A stretch of DNA of 15,092 nt. Origin: Chloroflexota bacterium (GTDB lineage Bacteria > Chloroflexota > Anaerolineae > UBA7937 > JACPPX01). Each line of letters opens with the position of its first letter. The first letter of the stretch is position 1. The position numbers and the translations under genes were made by a program. Under the pieces are notes generated by a model. It saw only the letters and a program-made list of their open reading frames with translations. It made no database searches and was not told the DNA's origin. The stretch covers positions 1 to 15,092 of the forward strand of contig JACPPX010000136.1 of assembly GCA_016190785.1 (NCBI GenBank), written 5' to 3'. Positions 6,867-13,214 of the stretch are shown in pieces.

Positions 6867-6881
6867 GAATTTGGTGAGAAT
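6860..6881 (+). repeat. Exact 11-base tandem duplication at the rpsZ/rpsH junction
   Basis: TTGGTGAGAAT occurs at 6860-6870 and again at 6871-6881 without interruption. The first copy holds the final Trp codon and TGA stop of rpsZ. The second supplies GGTGAG just before the rpsH ATG at 6883. The duplication thus doubles a ribosome-binding-like element and creates the additional in-frame start codons TTG 6871 and GTG 6874. Confidence 0.9.
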
Positions 6882-6882
6882 A

Positions 6883-7278
6883 ATGAACAGTGACCCTTTG
6901 TCCGATATGTTAGCTCGCATCCGAAACGCCCTGGCCGTATATCAGCCCACGGTGCTCGTCCCGGCTTCGCGGCTCAAGATCGCGGTGGCCAAGATCATGG
7001 TGGAGGAGGGTTATCTGGAGCGGTATGAGGTAACCCAGGACCGACCGCAGAAGCAGTTACGGCTTTGGCTGAAGTACAGCGATGATAAAAAACCAATCTT
7101 GTCCGGACTGAAGCGCATCTCCAAGCCGGGGCGGCGGCTCTATACCCCGGCCCGGGATCTCCCTCGTGTGCTCTCCGGAATCGGGGTGGCGGTGATCTCC
7201 ACCTCCCGCGGGGTGATGAGCGACAAGCAAGCCCGTCGCCAAGGGTTAGGGGGAGAAGTCCTTTGCCATATTTGGTAG
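6883..7278 (+). CDS. rpsH: 30S ribosomal protein S8
   Basis: S8 is a primary 16S rRNA binder in the 30S body and in E. coli represses the spc operon. From ATG 6883 the product is 131 aa: NSDPLSDMLARIRNALAVYQPTVLVPASRLKIAVAKIMVEEGYL, then LKRISKPGRRLYTPARDLPRVLSGIGVAVISTSRGVMSDKQARRQGLGGEVLCHIW, a textbook C-terminal half. GGTGAG (6873-6878) lies four bases before ATG 6883. In-frame GTG 6874 and TTG 6871 would add three or four residues and could use the first copy of the upstream duplication. ATG 6883 best matches the family's start. Confidence 0.95.
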   Translation: MNSDPLSDMLARIRNALAVYQPTVLVPASRLKIAVAKIMVEEGYLERYEVTQDRPQKQLRLWLKYSDDKKPILSGLKRISKPGRRLYTPARDLPRVLSGIGVAVISTSRGVMSDKQARRQGLGGEVLCHIW

Positions 7279-7284
7279 GAGAAT

Positions 7285-7848
7285 ATGTCTAGGATAGGCA
7301 ATAAACCAGTAGCGGTTCTCCCGGGAGTCGAGGTTGAGGTTCGAGGCAACCAGGTGCGGATGAAAGGTCCCAAGGGGGAGTTGGCGAAAACCTTCCACCC
7401 GGATGTCTCGATTGCGGTAGATAAGGGACAAATAGTGGTGCGCCGCCGCAGCAATTCCCAACTTCACCGCTCCCTCCACGGCCTGACCCGGGCTATCTTG
7501 AGCAACATGGTGCAAGGGGTGAGCCAGGGATTTAAGAAGGACCTGGAGATCGAGGGAGTTGGCTACCGGGCCGAGATGCAGGGCAAGAAACTTCTCCTCT
7601 GGCTGGGATTTTCCCACCCGGTGGAGATTATTCCCCCTGCGGGGATCAATATCCTTGTCGATCGCGGGGCCAAGGCTTTGAGCATAGAAGGGGCAGACAA
7701 AGAGTTGGTGGGAGAAACAGCCGCCCGCATCCGAGCCGCCCGCCCTCCCGAACCTTATAAAGGCAAAGGCATTCATTATGTCGGGGAGAGGATCAAGAAG
7801 AAGGCCGGTAAGGCGGGGAAGGTGGGAGCCGCCGCGGCGGGGGGATAG
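7285..7848 (+). CDS. rplF: 50S ribosomal protein L6
   Basis: L6 lies near the factor-binding site and the sarcin-ricin loop of 23S rRNA. The 187-aa product has MSRIGNKPVAVLPGVEVEV, KGPKGELAKTF, the first-domain helix (LHGLTRAILSNMVQGVSQGFKKDLEIEGVGYRA) and the second-domain signature from DKELVGETAARIRAARPPEPYKGKGI to GERIKKKAGKAGK. A short Ala/Gly tail ends it. TAGGAG (7276-7281), overlapping the rpsH stop, precedes ATG 7285. Confidence 0.97.
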   Translation: MSRIGNKPVAVLPGVEVEVRGNQVRMKGPKGELAKTFHPDVSIAVDKGQIVVRRRSNSQLHRSLHGLTRAILSNMVQGVSQGFKKDLEIEGVGYRAEMQGKKLLLWLGFSHPVEIIPPAGINILVDRGAKALSIEGADKELVGETAARIRAARPPEPYKGKGIHYVGERIKKKAGKAGKVGAAAAGG

Positions 7849-7858
7849 GAGATAGACT

Positions 7859-8227
7859 TTGCAACTGGCTAAAGAAAGACTCGAGGCGCGCCTCCGCCGT
7901 CACCGGCGGGTTAGGAAAGAAGTCGAGGGTCGGGATGGCCGGCCGCGTTTGGCTGTTTTCCGCAGCACCCGGCACATCTATGCTCAGGTCATAGACGATT
8001 CCCAGGGCCAGACCCTGCTAGCGGTCTCCACCCGGGATGCGGAGATCAAGGAGGCCCTGGCGGGAATGAAAAAAACAGAACAGGCCGGGAAGGTAGGGGA
8101 GCTTCTCGCCCGTCGCGCCCAAGAAAAGGGGATAAAGAAAGTGGTTTTCGATCGCGGTGGTTATCTTTACCATGGCCGGGTCAAGGCTTTGGCCGATGCC
8201 GCCCGCAAGGCCGGCCTAGAGTTTTAG
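7859..8227 (+). CDS. rplR: 50S ribosomal protein L18 (TTG start)
   Basis: L18 binds 5S rRNA and helps anchor it in the central protuberance. The 122-aa product shows an arginine-rich N-terminus (ERLEARLRRHRRVRKEV), RPRLAVFRSTRHIYAQVIDDSQGQTLLAVSTRD, GELLARRAQEKGIKKVVFDRGGYLYHGRVKALADAARKAGLEF, all diagnostic. TTG 7859 is taken as start: TAGGAG (7846-7851) lies seven bases before it and no ATG would keep the conserved basic N-terminus. It follows rplF by 10 bases. Confidence 0.95.
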   Translation: MQLAKERLEARLRRHRRVRKEVEGRDGRPRLAVFRSTRHIYAQVIDDSQGQTLLAVSTRDAEIKEALAGMKKTEQAGKVGELLARRAQEKGIKKVVFDRGGYLYHGRVKALADAARKAGLEF

Positions 8228-8229
8228 AA

Positions 8230-8772
8230 ATGCAGGAAGAACTATTTCGAGAAAGAGTAGTACACATTGCCCGGGTGGCGAAAGTGGTAAAGGGTGGCCG
8301 CCGCTTTGGCTTCCGGGCGGTGGTGGTGGTTGGTGACGGCCGCGGTCAAGTAGGCTTCGGGGTCGGCCGGGCGCGGGAGGTACCGGAGGCCATCCGCAAA
8401 GGGGTGGAGCGAGCCAAAAAGAAGATGATCCGCATTCCCCTCCTGGGGACTACTATCCCCCATCCGGTCAGCGGCAAGTACAGTGCCGCCCAGGTTCTTC
8501 TCAAGCCCGCTTCACCAGGAACCGGGGTTATCGCCGGAGGTGGGGTACGGGCGGTGGTAGAAGCGGCCGGGATCAAGGACATCCTCACCAAGTCTTTGGG
8601 GAGCGCCAATATGCTCAATGTCGTCCAGGCCACCCTGCGGGGGCTGCAGGAATTGAAGGATGTGGAGACCGAGGCCCAGAAACGGGGAAAAGAAGCGAAC
8701 CGGCTCCTCCCCCCCTGGGCTCGCGCTCGCACGAGTAGGGGCGACTCACCCACTGATCTGGAAAAAAGTTGA
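8230..8772 (+). CDS. rpsE: 30S ribosomal protein S5
   Basis: S5 lies at the mRNA entry channel and affects decoding accuracy. The 180-aa protein has the N-terminal dsRBD-like domain (ELFRERVVHIARVAKVVKGGRRFGFRAVVVVGDGRGQVGFGVGRAREVPEAIRKGVERAKK), then TTIPHPVSGKYSAAQVLLKPASPGTGVIAGGGVRAVVEAAGIKDILTKSLGSANMLNVVQATL. The C-terminus after RGKEA runs on for about 24 residues of Pro/Arg-rich sequence rather than the usual short end, and a run of seven C (8709-8715) lies at its beginning. A true variable tail or a sequencing frameshift are both possible. ATG 8230 is 2 bases after rplR with no clear ribosome binding site, which suggests coupling. Confidence 0.95.
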   Translation: MQEELFRERVVHIARVAKVVKGGRRFGFRAVVVVGDGRGQVGFGVGRAREVPEAIRKGVERAKKKMIRIPLLGTTIPHPVSGKYSAAQVLLKPASPGTGVIAGGGVRAVVEAAGIKDILTKSLGSANMLNVVQATLRGLQELKDVETEAQKRGKEANRLLPPWARARTSRGDSPTDLEKS

Positions 8773-8793
8773 TATGTTGTAAAGGGTCAGGCG

Positions 8794-8982
8794 ATGAAGG
8801 AAGAGAGAAAATTGCAGATCACTTGGTTAAAAAGCGGGATTGGATACCGCGAGTCGCATAAAGCCACCCTCCGCGCTCTAGGGTTCCGGCGTTTGGGAGA
8901 AACCTTGGAAAAGCCTGATTCCCCAGCAATCCGGGGGATGCTGGCCAAGGTGGGACATTTGGTGAAGTGGGAGATGGTATGA
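8794..8982 (+). CDS. rpmD: 50S ribosomal protein L30
   Basis: L30 is a small ferredoxin-like-fold protein on the 50S surface. The 62-aa product reads KLQITWLKSGIGYRESHKATLRALGFRRLGETLEKPDSPAIRGMLAKVGHLVKWEMV. It matches the family pattern of the IGxxxxHKATLRALGLRR block followed by a conserved PxIRGMxxKVxHLV end. It lies between rpsE and rplO, the usual place. AAAGGG (8781-8786) precedes ATG 8794, and the stop overlaps the rplO start. Confidence 0.96.
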   Translation: MKEERKLQITWLKSGIGYRESHKATLRALGFRRLGETLEKPDSPAIRGMLAKVGHLVKWEMV

Positions 8983-9458
8983 AACTCCATGATTTAAAAC
9001 CGGCCCCCCGCTCCAAGAAAAGTCGCAAGCGGGTAGGGAGGGGTATCTCCGCCGGAGGTGGAAAAACCGCGGGGCGAGGGACCAAAGGGCAGAAAGCGCG
9101 CAGCGGAGGCAACCTCCCTCCCTACTTTGAGGGAGGGCAGTTGCCCCTCGTCCGCCGCCTGCCCCACAAACGGGGTTTCTACAACCCTTTCCCGACCCGC
9201 TACGCGGTGGTGAACCTGGAACGATTGGAGCACCTCTTCAGCCCCGAAGAAGAGGTAACCCCCCAGGCTTTGCACGAAAAGGGTGCGGTGAAAAACTTAC
9301 GCTGGCCAGTAAAGATTTTGGGGCGAGGAGAATTGGGGAAGGGGCTGCAGGTGTCAGCCCATGCCTTCTCCAAATCCGCTGCCGCCAAAATTGAGGCGGC
9401 GGGAGGGAAAGTCAAAGTCTTGCCTCCGCTCGCCCAACCACAGGAGTCGAACCAGTAG
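8979..9458 (+). CDS. rplO: 50S ribosomal protein L15
   Basis: L15 is a late-assembly 50S protein with a long extended N-terminal arm that penetrates the rRNA. The 159-aa product shows MKLHDLKPAPRSKKSRKRVGRGISAGGGKTAGRGTKGQKARSGG, the PYFEGGQLPLVRRLPHKRGFYNPF block and a C-terminal domain with VKILGRGELGKGLQVSAHAFSKSAAAKIEAAGG. ATG 8979 overlaps the rpmD stop (ATGA) with GGGAG (8969-8973) upstream. An in-frame GTG at 8967 would add four atypical residues and is rejected. Confidence 0.97.
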   Translation: MKLHDLKPAPRSKKSRKRVGRGISAGGGKTAGRGTKGQKARSGGNLPPYFEGGQLPLVRRLPHKRGFYNPFPTRYAVVNLERLEHLFSPEEEVTPQALHEKGAVKNLRWPVKILGRGELGKGLQVSAHAFSKSAAAKIEAAGGKVKVLPPLAQPQESNQ

Positions 9459-9483
9459 TCAAGGGTTAAGGTAAAGAAGATAT

Positions 9484-10809
9484 ATGGAAACCATACAGTC
9501 AGTATTTAATGCTTTTCGTTTGCCGGATCTGCGCCGCAAGATTTTTATCACCCTGGCCATCCTGGTGATTTATCGCTTTGCGGCCCACATCCCCTTGCCC
9601 GGGGTGGATACGGAGAGCCTGCGCAATATCTTCCGCCAAAGCCAACTTCTTGGTCTTTTTGACATGCTCTCCGGGGGGGCGATGTCCAACTTCTCGGTGG
9701 TGGCTATGGGGGTCTACCCCTACATCACCGCCTCTATCGTCATGCAGCTGGTAATGCCCATGATCCCTCGTCTCCAGGAACTGGCCAAAGAAGGAGAGGC
9801 GGGAAGGAACCGTATTAACCAATATACCCATCTCCTGAGTGTGCCCATGGCCATAATTCAGGCCATCGGCCAAGCCTCTTTCCTCTCCACCCAAGGCAGT
9901 CCACCGGTAATCTCCAACTGGGGGTTTACCGGAGAGGCTCTCCTCCCTACCCTGGCCACGATCCTTACCCTAACCGCGGGGACTATGTTTGCCCTGTGGC
10001 TGGGAGAACTCATCACCGAACAGGGGATCGGGAACGGAGTGTCGATCATCATCCTGGGAGGCATCGTGGCCCAGATCCCGCAGCGCATCGCCCAGGATAT
10101 CTTTACCAATATCCCGGGGCTGCTCCTCTTCGCGGTCATCGAAGTAGTAACCGTAATCGGGATTGTGATTGTCTATCAGGGGCAGCGTCAGATCCCGGTG
10201 CAATATGGCAAGCGGGTGCGGGGGATGAAGGTCTATGGTGGGCAGAGCACCCACATTCCCCTGCGGGTCAACTCCGCGGGTATGATCCCCCTCATCTTCG
10301 CCTCTTCGATCCTGATCCTTCCCGGGGTGATCGCCCAATACTTCCTGAACGCCGATAACCAATTTGTTGCCGGGGTGGCTAACGGCATTTACGATATGGT
10401 CAACAGCCAGACTTTTTTCTATTGGCTTTTGTACTTTTTGATGGTGGTGGCTTTCACCTACTTCTACGCTGATCTCTTGTTCCAACAACAGAATATATCG
10501 GAGACTCTGCAACGCCAGGGGGGCTTCATCCCTGGCATCCGTCCCGGAGCCCGCACCGCAGAATACCTCAATCGCGTATTGCGGCGGATAACCTTGGCCG
10601 GAGCGCTCTTCTTGGGGACAGTGGCGGTTTTACCATTCGTGGCCAGTGTGCTCACCAGCTTTCTCCCCGCCGGAACCCAGGTGAACCCCACCCAAACCAT
10701 GATCATCACCTCTACTGGGCTGCTCATCGTGGTGGGGGTGGTGATCGACACCATGCGCCAATTGGAGGCCCAACTCTTAATGCGCCACTATCAAGGGTTT
10801 TTGAAATAA
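9484..10809 (+). CDS. secY: Preprotein translocase channel subunit SecY
   Basis: SecY forms the inner-membrane protein-conducting channel with SecE and SecG, driven by SecA or by the ribosome. The 441-aa product has the expected ten hydrophobic membrane segments. TM1 lies near residues 19-37, followed by the plug region, and TM2 near 76-94. The signature around 178-191 is ITEQGIGNGVSIII, and PLRVNSAGMIPLIFASSIL lies near 259-277. The cytoplasmic loop before the last segments carries GGFIPGIRPG at 346-355, and the C-terminus is LLMRHYQGFLK. It follows rplO by 25 bases, the standard end of the spc block. The ribosome binding site (AAGAAGA, 9474-9480) is weak. Confidence 0.98.
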   Translation: METIQSVFNAFRLPDLRRKIFITLAILVIYRFAAHIPLPGVDTESLRNIFRQSQLLGLFDMLSGGAMSNFSVVAMGVYPYITASIVMQLVMPMIPRLQELAKEGEAGRNRINQYTHLLSVPMAIIQAIGQASFLSTQGSPPVISNWGFTGEALLPTLATILTLTAGTMFALWLGELITEQGIGNGVSIIILGGIVAQIPQRIAQDIFTNIPGLLLFAVIEVVTVIGIVIVYQGQRQIPVQYGKRVRGMKVYGGQSTHIPLRVNSAGMIPLIFASSILILPGVIAQYFLNADNQFVAGVANGIYDMVNSQTFFYWLLYFLMVVAFTYFYADLLFQQQNISETLQRQGGFIPGIRPGARTAEYLNRVLRRITLAGALFLGTVAVLPFVASVLTSFLPAGTQVNPTQTMIITSTGLLIVVGVVIDTMRQLEAQLLMRHYQGFLK

Positions 10810-11490
10810 ATGGGGTTGAACATCGTCTTCTTGGGACCGCCCGGGGTGGGAAAGGGCACTCAGGCCCGACTTTTGGCCAAGCGATTGGGAATACCCCATC
10901 TGGCTACCGGAGACCTTTTCCGCGAGGAAATTAAAAACGGGAGCGAGTTGGGGAGAAAAGCCAAGGAATATCTAGATCAGGGGAGGCTGGTCCCCGATGA
11001 AGTGACGGTGGCTATGGTCCGCGAAAAATTGCAAGGAGCAGAATACGGAGAGGGGGTGATCCTGGACGGATTCCCCCGCAACCTGGAGCAGGCTGCCGCC
11101 CTGGATGGCATCCTCGCCGAGAGGGGGGGCGCACTCCGTACCGTGATTTTGGTCAATGCTTCTCCGCAGGTGGTTGTGCAGCGGCTTTCGGGAAGAAGAG
11201 TGTGCCGGGCGGCAGGGCATAACTATCATCTCCAGAACAACCCACCTCGTGCCGAGGGGCGGTGCGATATTGATGGCTCAGAACTATACCAGCGAGATGA
11301 TGACCGTCCCGAGGTGATCCAACAAAGGATACAGGTTTATACCGAAACAACTAGTCCGCTGGTGGAGTACTACCGCAGGAGGGGGATTTTGATAGAAATT
11401 GATGGGGAACGGCCTATCCCCGAAATCCAGGAGCGGATCCTAGAGGCCCTAGCGGTTGCGGTCAATGATTACCCTAAAATCCAAATCTGA
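10810..11490 (+). CDS. adk: Adenylate kinase
   Basis: Adenylate kinase interconverts ATP + AMP and 2 ADP in the cytoplasm. The 226-aa product has the P-loop GPPGVGKGT (residues 9-17), the AMP-site segment ATGDLFREE (32-40), the DGFPRN motif (86-91) and DDDRPEVIQQR (163-173). It is the long form with a LID domain. The zinc site of the LID is incomplete: C132 and C152 remain, the second position is A135 and the fourth is D155. In zinc-binding family members the set is Cys4 or Cys3-Asp. H137 or H140 could substitute (inference). It starts immediately at the secY stop. The C-terminus (AVAVNDYPKIQI) extends a little past the usual end and overlaps map by 26 bases. Confidence 0.97.
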   Translation: MGLNIVFLGPPGVGKGTQARLLAKRLGIPHLATGDLFREEIKNGSELGRKAKEYLDQGRLVPDEVTVAMVREKLQGAEYGEGVILDGFPRNLEQAAALDGILAERGGALRTVILVNASPQVVVQRLSGRRVCRAAGHNYHLQNNPPRAEGRCDIDGSELYQRDDDRPEVIQQRIQVYTETTSPLVEYYRRRGILIEIDGERPIPEIQERILEALAVAVNDYPKIQI

Positions 11491-12214
11491 GTTGGAAAAA
11501 ATGCGCCAGGCGGGGAGGATCGTGGCTCAGACCATCGGATATCTCAAAGAAAAAATTGCCCCGGGGATCACTACCGGAGAATTGGACTCTTGGGCGGGGG
11601 AGTTCATCCGCCGCCAGAAGGGGACCCCCTCTTTCAAAGGATACCAGGGTTTTCCGGCCAACATCTGTGTCTCGATCAACGAGGAACTGGTGCATGGCAT
11701 ACCCGGGTCGAGGAGAATACAGGAGGGGGATATAATCAGTTTGGACTTAGGGGTGATCTACAAGGGGTATCATGCCGATGCCGCGAGCACGGTTGGGGTA
11801 GGGGATATAGGCGAAGAGGCGGAGCGGCTCCTGGAAGCCACTGCGGGGTCCCTGGGGGCGGGGATCGCTCAGGCCCGTCCCGGAAATCGGGTAGGGGATA
11901 TTTCCTCGGCCATCCAAAAGTATGTAGAAGAGAGAGGATTTTCCGTGGTCCAGGCCTATGTGGGGCATGGCATTGGGCAGAAGATGCATGAGCCTCCCGC
12001 GGTGCCCAACTATGGGCCCCCGGGACAGGGGCCTCTCTTGCAGCCGGGGATGACCCTAGCCATAGAACCGATGGTTAATTCCGGCAGCCCTCTAACCAAA
12101 GTGAGGGAAGACAATTGGACGGTGTTCACTGTCGATGGCCGATTCTCGGCGCATTTCGAGCACACGGTAGCCATCACCGCCGCCGAACCAGAGGTCTTGA
12201 CCGCCGGGGATTAG
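11465..12214 (+). CDS. map: Methionine aminopeptidase, type I
   Basis: This enzyme removes the initiator methionine from nascent proteins at the ribosome. From ATG 11465 it has 249 aa and begins MITLKSKSELEKMRQAGRIV, typical of type I bacterial forms. The five metal ligands of the pita-bread fold are all visible: D94 and D105 (SLDLGVIYKGYHADAAST), H168 (GHGIGQKMHEPPAVPNYG), E201 (LAIEPMV) and E232 (FEHTVAIT). The substrate-site histidine H78 lies in ELVHGIPGS. The start lies 26 bases inside adk, and a TTG at 11456 in frame would add three residues. No clear ribosome binding site is seen, so coupling to adk is likely. Confidence 0.96.
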   Translation: MITLKSKSELEKMRQAGRIVAQTIGYLKEKIAPGITTGELDSWAGEFIRRQKGTPSFKGYQGFPANICVSINEELVHGIPGSRRIQEGDIISLDLGVIYKGYHADAASTVGVGDIGEEAERLLEATAGSLGAGIAQARPGNRVGDISSAIQKYVEERGFSVVQAYVGHGIGQKMHEPPAVPNYGPPGQGPLLQPGMTLAIEPMVNSGSPLTKVREDNWTVFTVDGRFSAHFEHTVAITAAEPEVLTAGD

Positions 12215-12235
12215 TTCGGAAAAAAAGAGTTAACG

Positions 12236-12349
12236 ATGAAAGTCAGATCTTCAGTAAAACCACTTTGTGAGAATTGCAAAATCATCCGCCGTCGCGGGGT
12301 GGTGCGGGTAATTTGCAAGAATCCCAAGCACCGCCAGCGCCAAGGCTGA
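12236..12349 (+). CDS. rpmJ: 50S ribosomal protein L36, zinc-binding form
   Basis: This 37-aa protein is the smallest in the ribosome and binds 23S rRNA in the 50S subunit. It reads MKVRSSVKPLCENCKIIRRR then GVVRVICKNPKHRQRQG. The zinc ligands are C11, C14, C27 and H32, the standard C-X2-C-X12-C-X4-H pattern. It lies 21 bases after map, with AAGAG (12225-12229) before the ATG, and 10 bases before rpsM, its usual neighbour. The initiation factor gene infA, often found just before it, is absent. Confidence 0.96.
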   Translation: MKVRSSVKPLCENCKIIRRRGVVRVICKNPKHRQRQG

Positions 12350-12359
12350 AGGAGAAATT

Positions 12360-12749
12360 ATGGCCAGAATCGCGGGAGTGGATCTTCCTAAAGAGGAGCG
12401 AGTCGAGATTGGGTTGACCCGCCTCTACGGCATTGGCCACCCTTCCAGTTTAATTATTCTGGAAAAGGCGAAGGTGGATCCGGGCATGCGGGTCAAGGAT
12501 CTGGCCGAGGATGAGATCACCAGATTGCGGACCATAATCGAGGCCGAATACAAAGTGGAGGGAGATCTGCGGCGCGAGGTATCCCAGAATATTAAGCGAC
12601 TGCAGGAGATCGGCTCCTACCGCGGGCTCCGCCACCGCCGCAACCTGCCGGTGCGGGGGCAGAGGACTCGCACCAATGCCCGCACCAAGCGGGGGACGCG
12701 GCGCACCGTGGCCGGACGCCGCCGCCACAAGGCCGGGAAGAAGGGATAA
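12360..12749 (+). CDS. rpsM: 30S ribosomal protein S13
   Basis: S13 is in the 30S head, where it contacts L5 of the 50S subunit and the P-site tRNA. The 129-aa product begins MARIAGVDLPKEERVEIGLTRLYGIG, has DLRREVSQNIKRLQEIGSYRGLRHRRNLPVRGQRTRTNARTKRG and ends in a long Arg/Lys-rich tail. AAGGAG (12349-12354), overlapping the rpmJ stop, lies five bases before ATG 12360. Confidence 0.97.
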   Translation: MARIAGVDLPKEERVEIGLTRLYGIGHPSSLIILEKAKVDPGMRVKDLAEDEITRLRTIIEAEYKVEGDLRREVSQNIKRLQEIGSYRGLRHRRNLPVRGQRTRTNARTKRGTRRTVAGRRRHKAGKKG

Positions 12750-12767
12750 TCGGCGGAGCAGGATGTA

Positions 12768-12794
12768 AGGTAGGCATTACCTCCATTGCCTTCC
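12768..12794 (+). other. Possible alternative hairpins in the rpsM-rpsK spacer
   Basis: The 66-base spacer 12750-12815 is the longest gene-free stretch in the window. In it, AGGTA (12768-12772) can pair with TACCT (12778-12782) over a five-base loop. Alternatively 12769-12776 can pair with 12787-12794 (five pairs, one mismatch, two pairs; loop 10). The two are mutually exclusive and lie just before the rpsK ribosome binding site. The stems are short, so a regulatory role is only a possibility. Confidence 0.3.
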
Positions 12795-12815
12795 AGGTTA
12801 ATAAGGAGAGGAATT

Positions 12816-13202
12816 ATGTCGGAAGTTAGAAAAACGGGGAAGAAAGAGAGGAGAAATATTCCGCTGGCTAAGGCCCATATCCAGGCCAGTTTCAACAATA
12901 CCATCGTCACCTTCACTGATCCCCAGGGGAATGTCCTCACCTGGGGGAGTTGTGGGACGGCGGGGTTCAAGGGCTCGCGGAAAAGCACCCCCTACGCGGC
13001 CCAGATCGCGGCCCAGAATGTGGCTAAACAAGCCATGGGGATGGGGGTGCGGGAGATCGATGTCTTCATCAAAGGGCCGGGGCCGGGGCGGGAGGCGGCT
13101 ATCCGTTCCCTGCAGGCGATGGGGCTAAAGGTTCGCTCCATAAGCGATGTCACCCCCATCCCCCACAATGGATGCCGCCCCCCGAAGAGACGCCGAGTGT
13201 AA
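12816..13202 (+). CDS. rpsK: 30S ribosomal protein S11
   Basis: S11 forms part of the 30S platform near the mRNA exit site. The 128-aa protein has KAHIQASFNNTIVTFTDPQGNVLTWGSCGTAGFKGSRKSTPYAAQIAAQ and ends GLKVRSISDVTPIPHNGCRPPKRRRV. The HNGCRPPKRRRV end contains the Asn-Gly site that becomes isoaspartate in E. coli S11. The usual WSSAGSLGFKG is WGSCGTAGFKG here, a mild variant. ATG 12816 has AAGGAGAGG (12803-12811) upstream. An in-frame TTG at 12786 lacks a binding site and is rejected. Confidence 0.97.
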   Translation: MSEVRKTGKKERRNIPLAKAHIQASFNNTIVTFTDPQGNVLTWGSCGTAGFKGSRKSTPYAAQIAAQNVAKQAMGMGVREIDVFIKGPGPGREAAIRSLQAMGLKVRSISDVTPIPHNGCRPPKRRRV

Positions 13203-13214
13203 ATAGGAGATTTA

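Noticed and set aside
9970..10512. A 180-codon minus-strand open frame inside secY
   Set aside because: It is antisense to the conserved membrane protein, and its composition mirrors SecY codons.
12215..12235. Terminator candidate at the A-run after map
   Set aside because: The A7 run has no preceding stem on either strand and more likely belongs to the rpmJ ribosome binding region.
12786..12815. Upstream TTG start for rpsK
   Set aside because: The strong AAGGAGAGG site serves ATG 12816 and the added residues are unlike S11.
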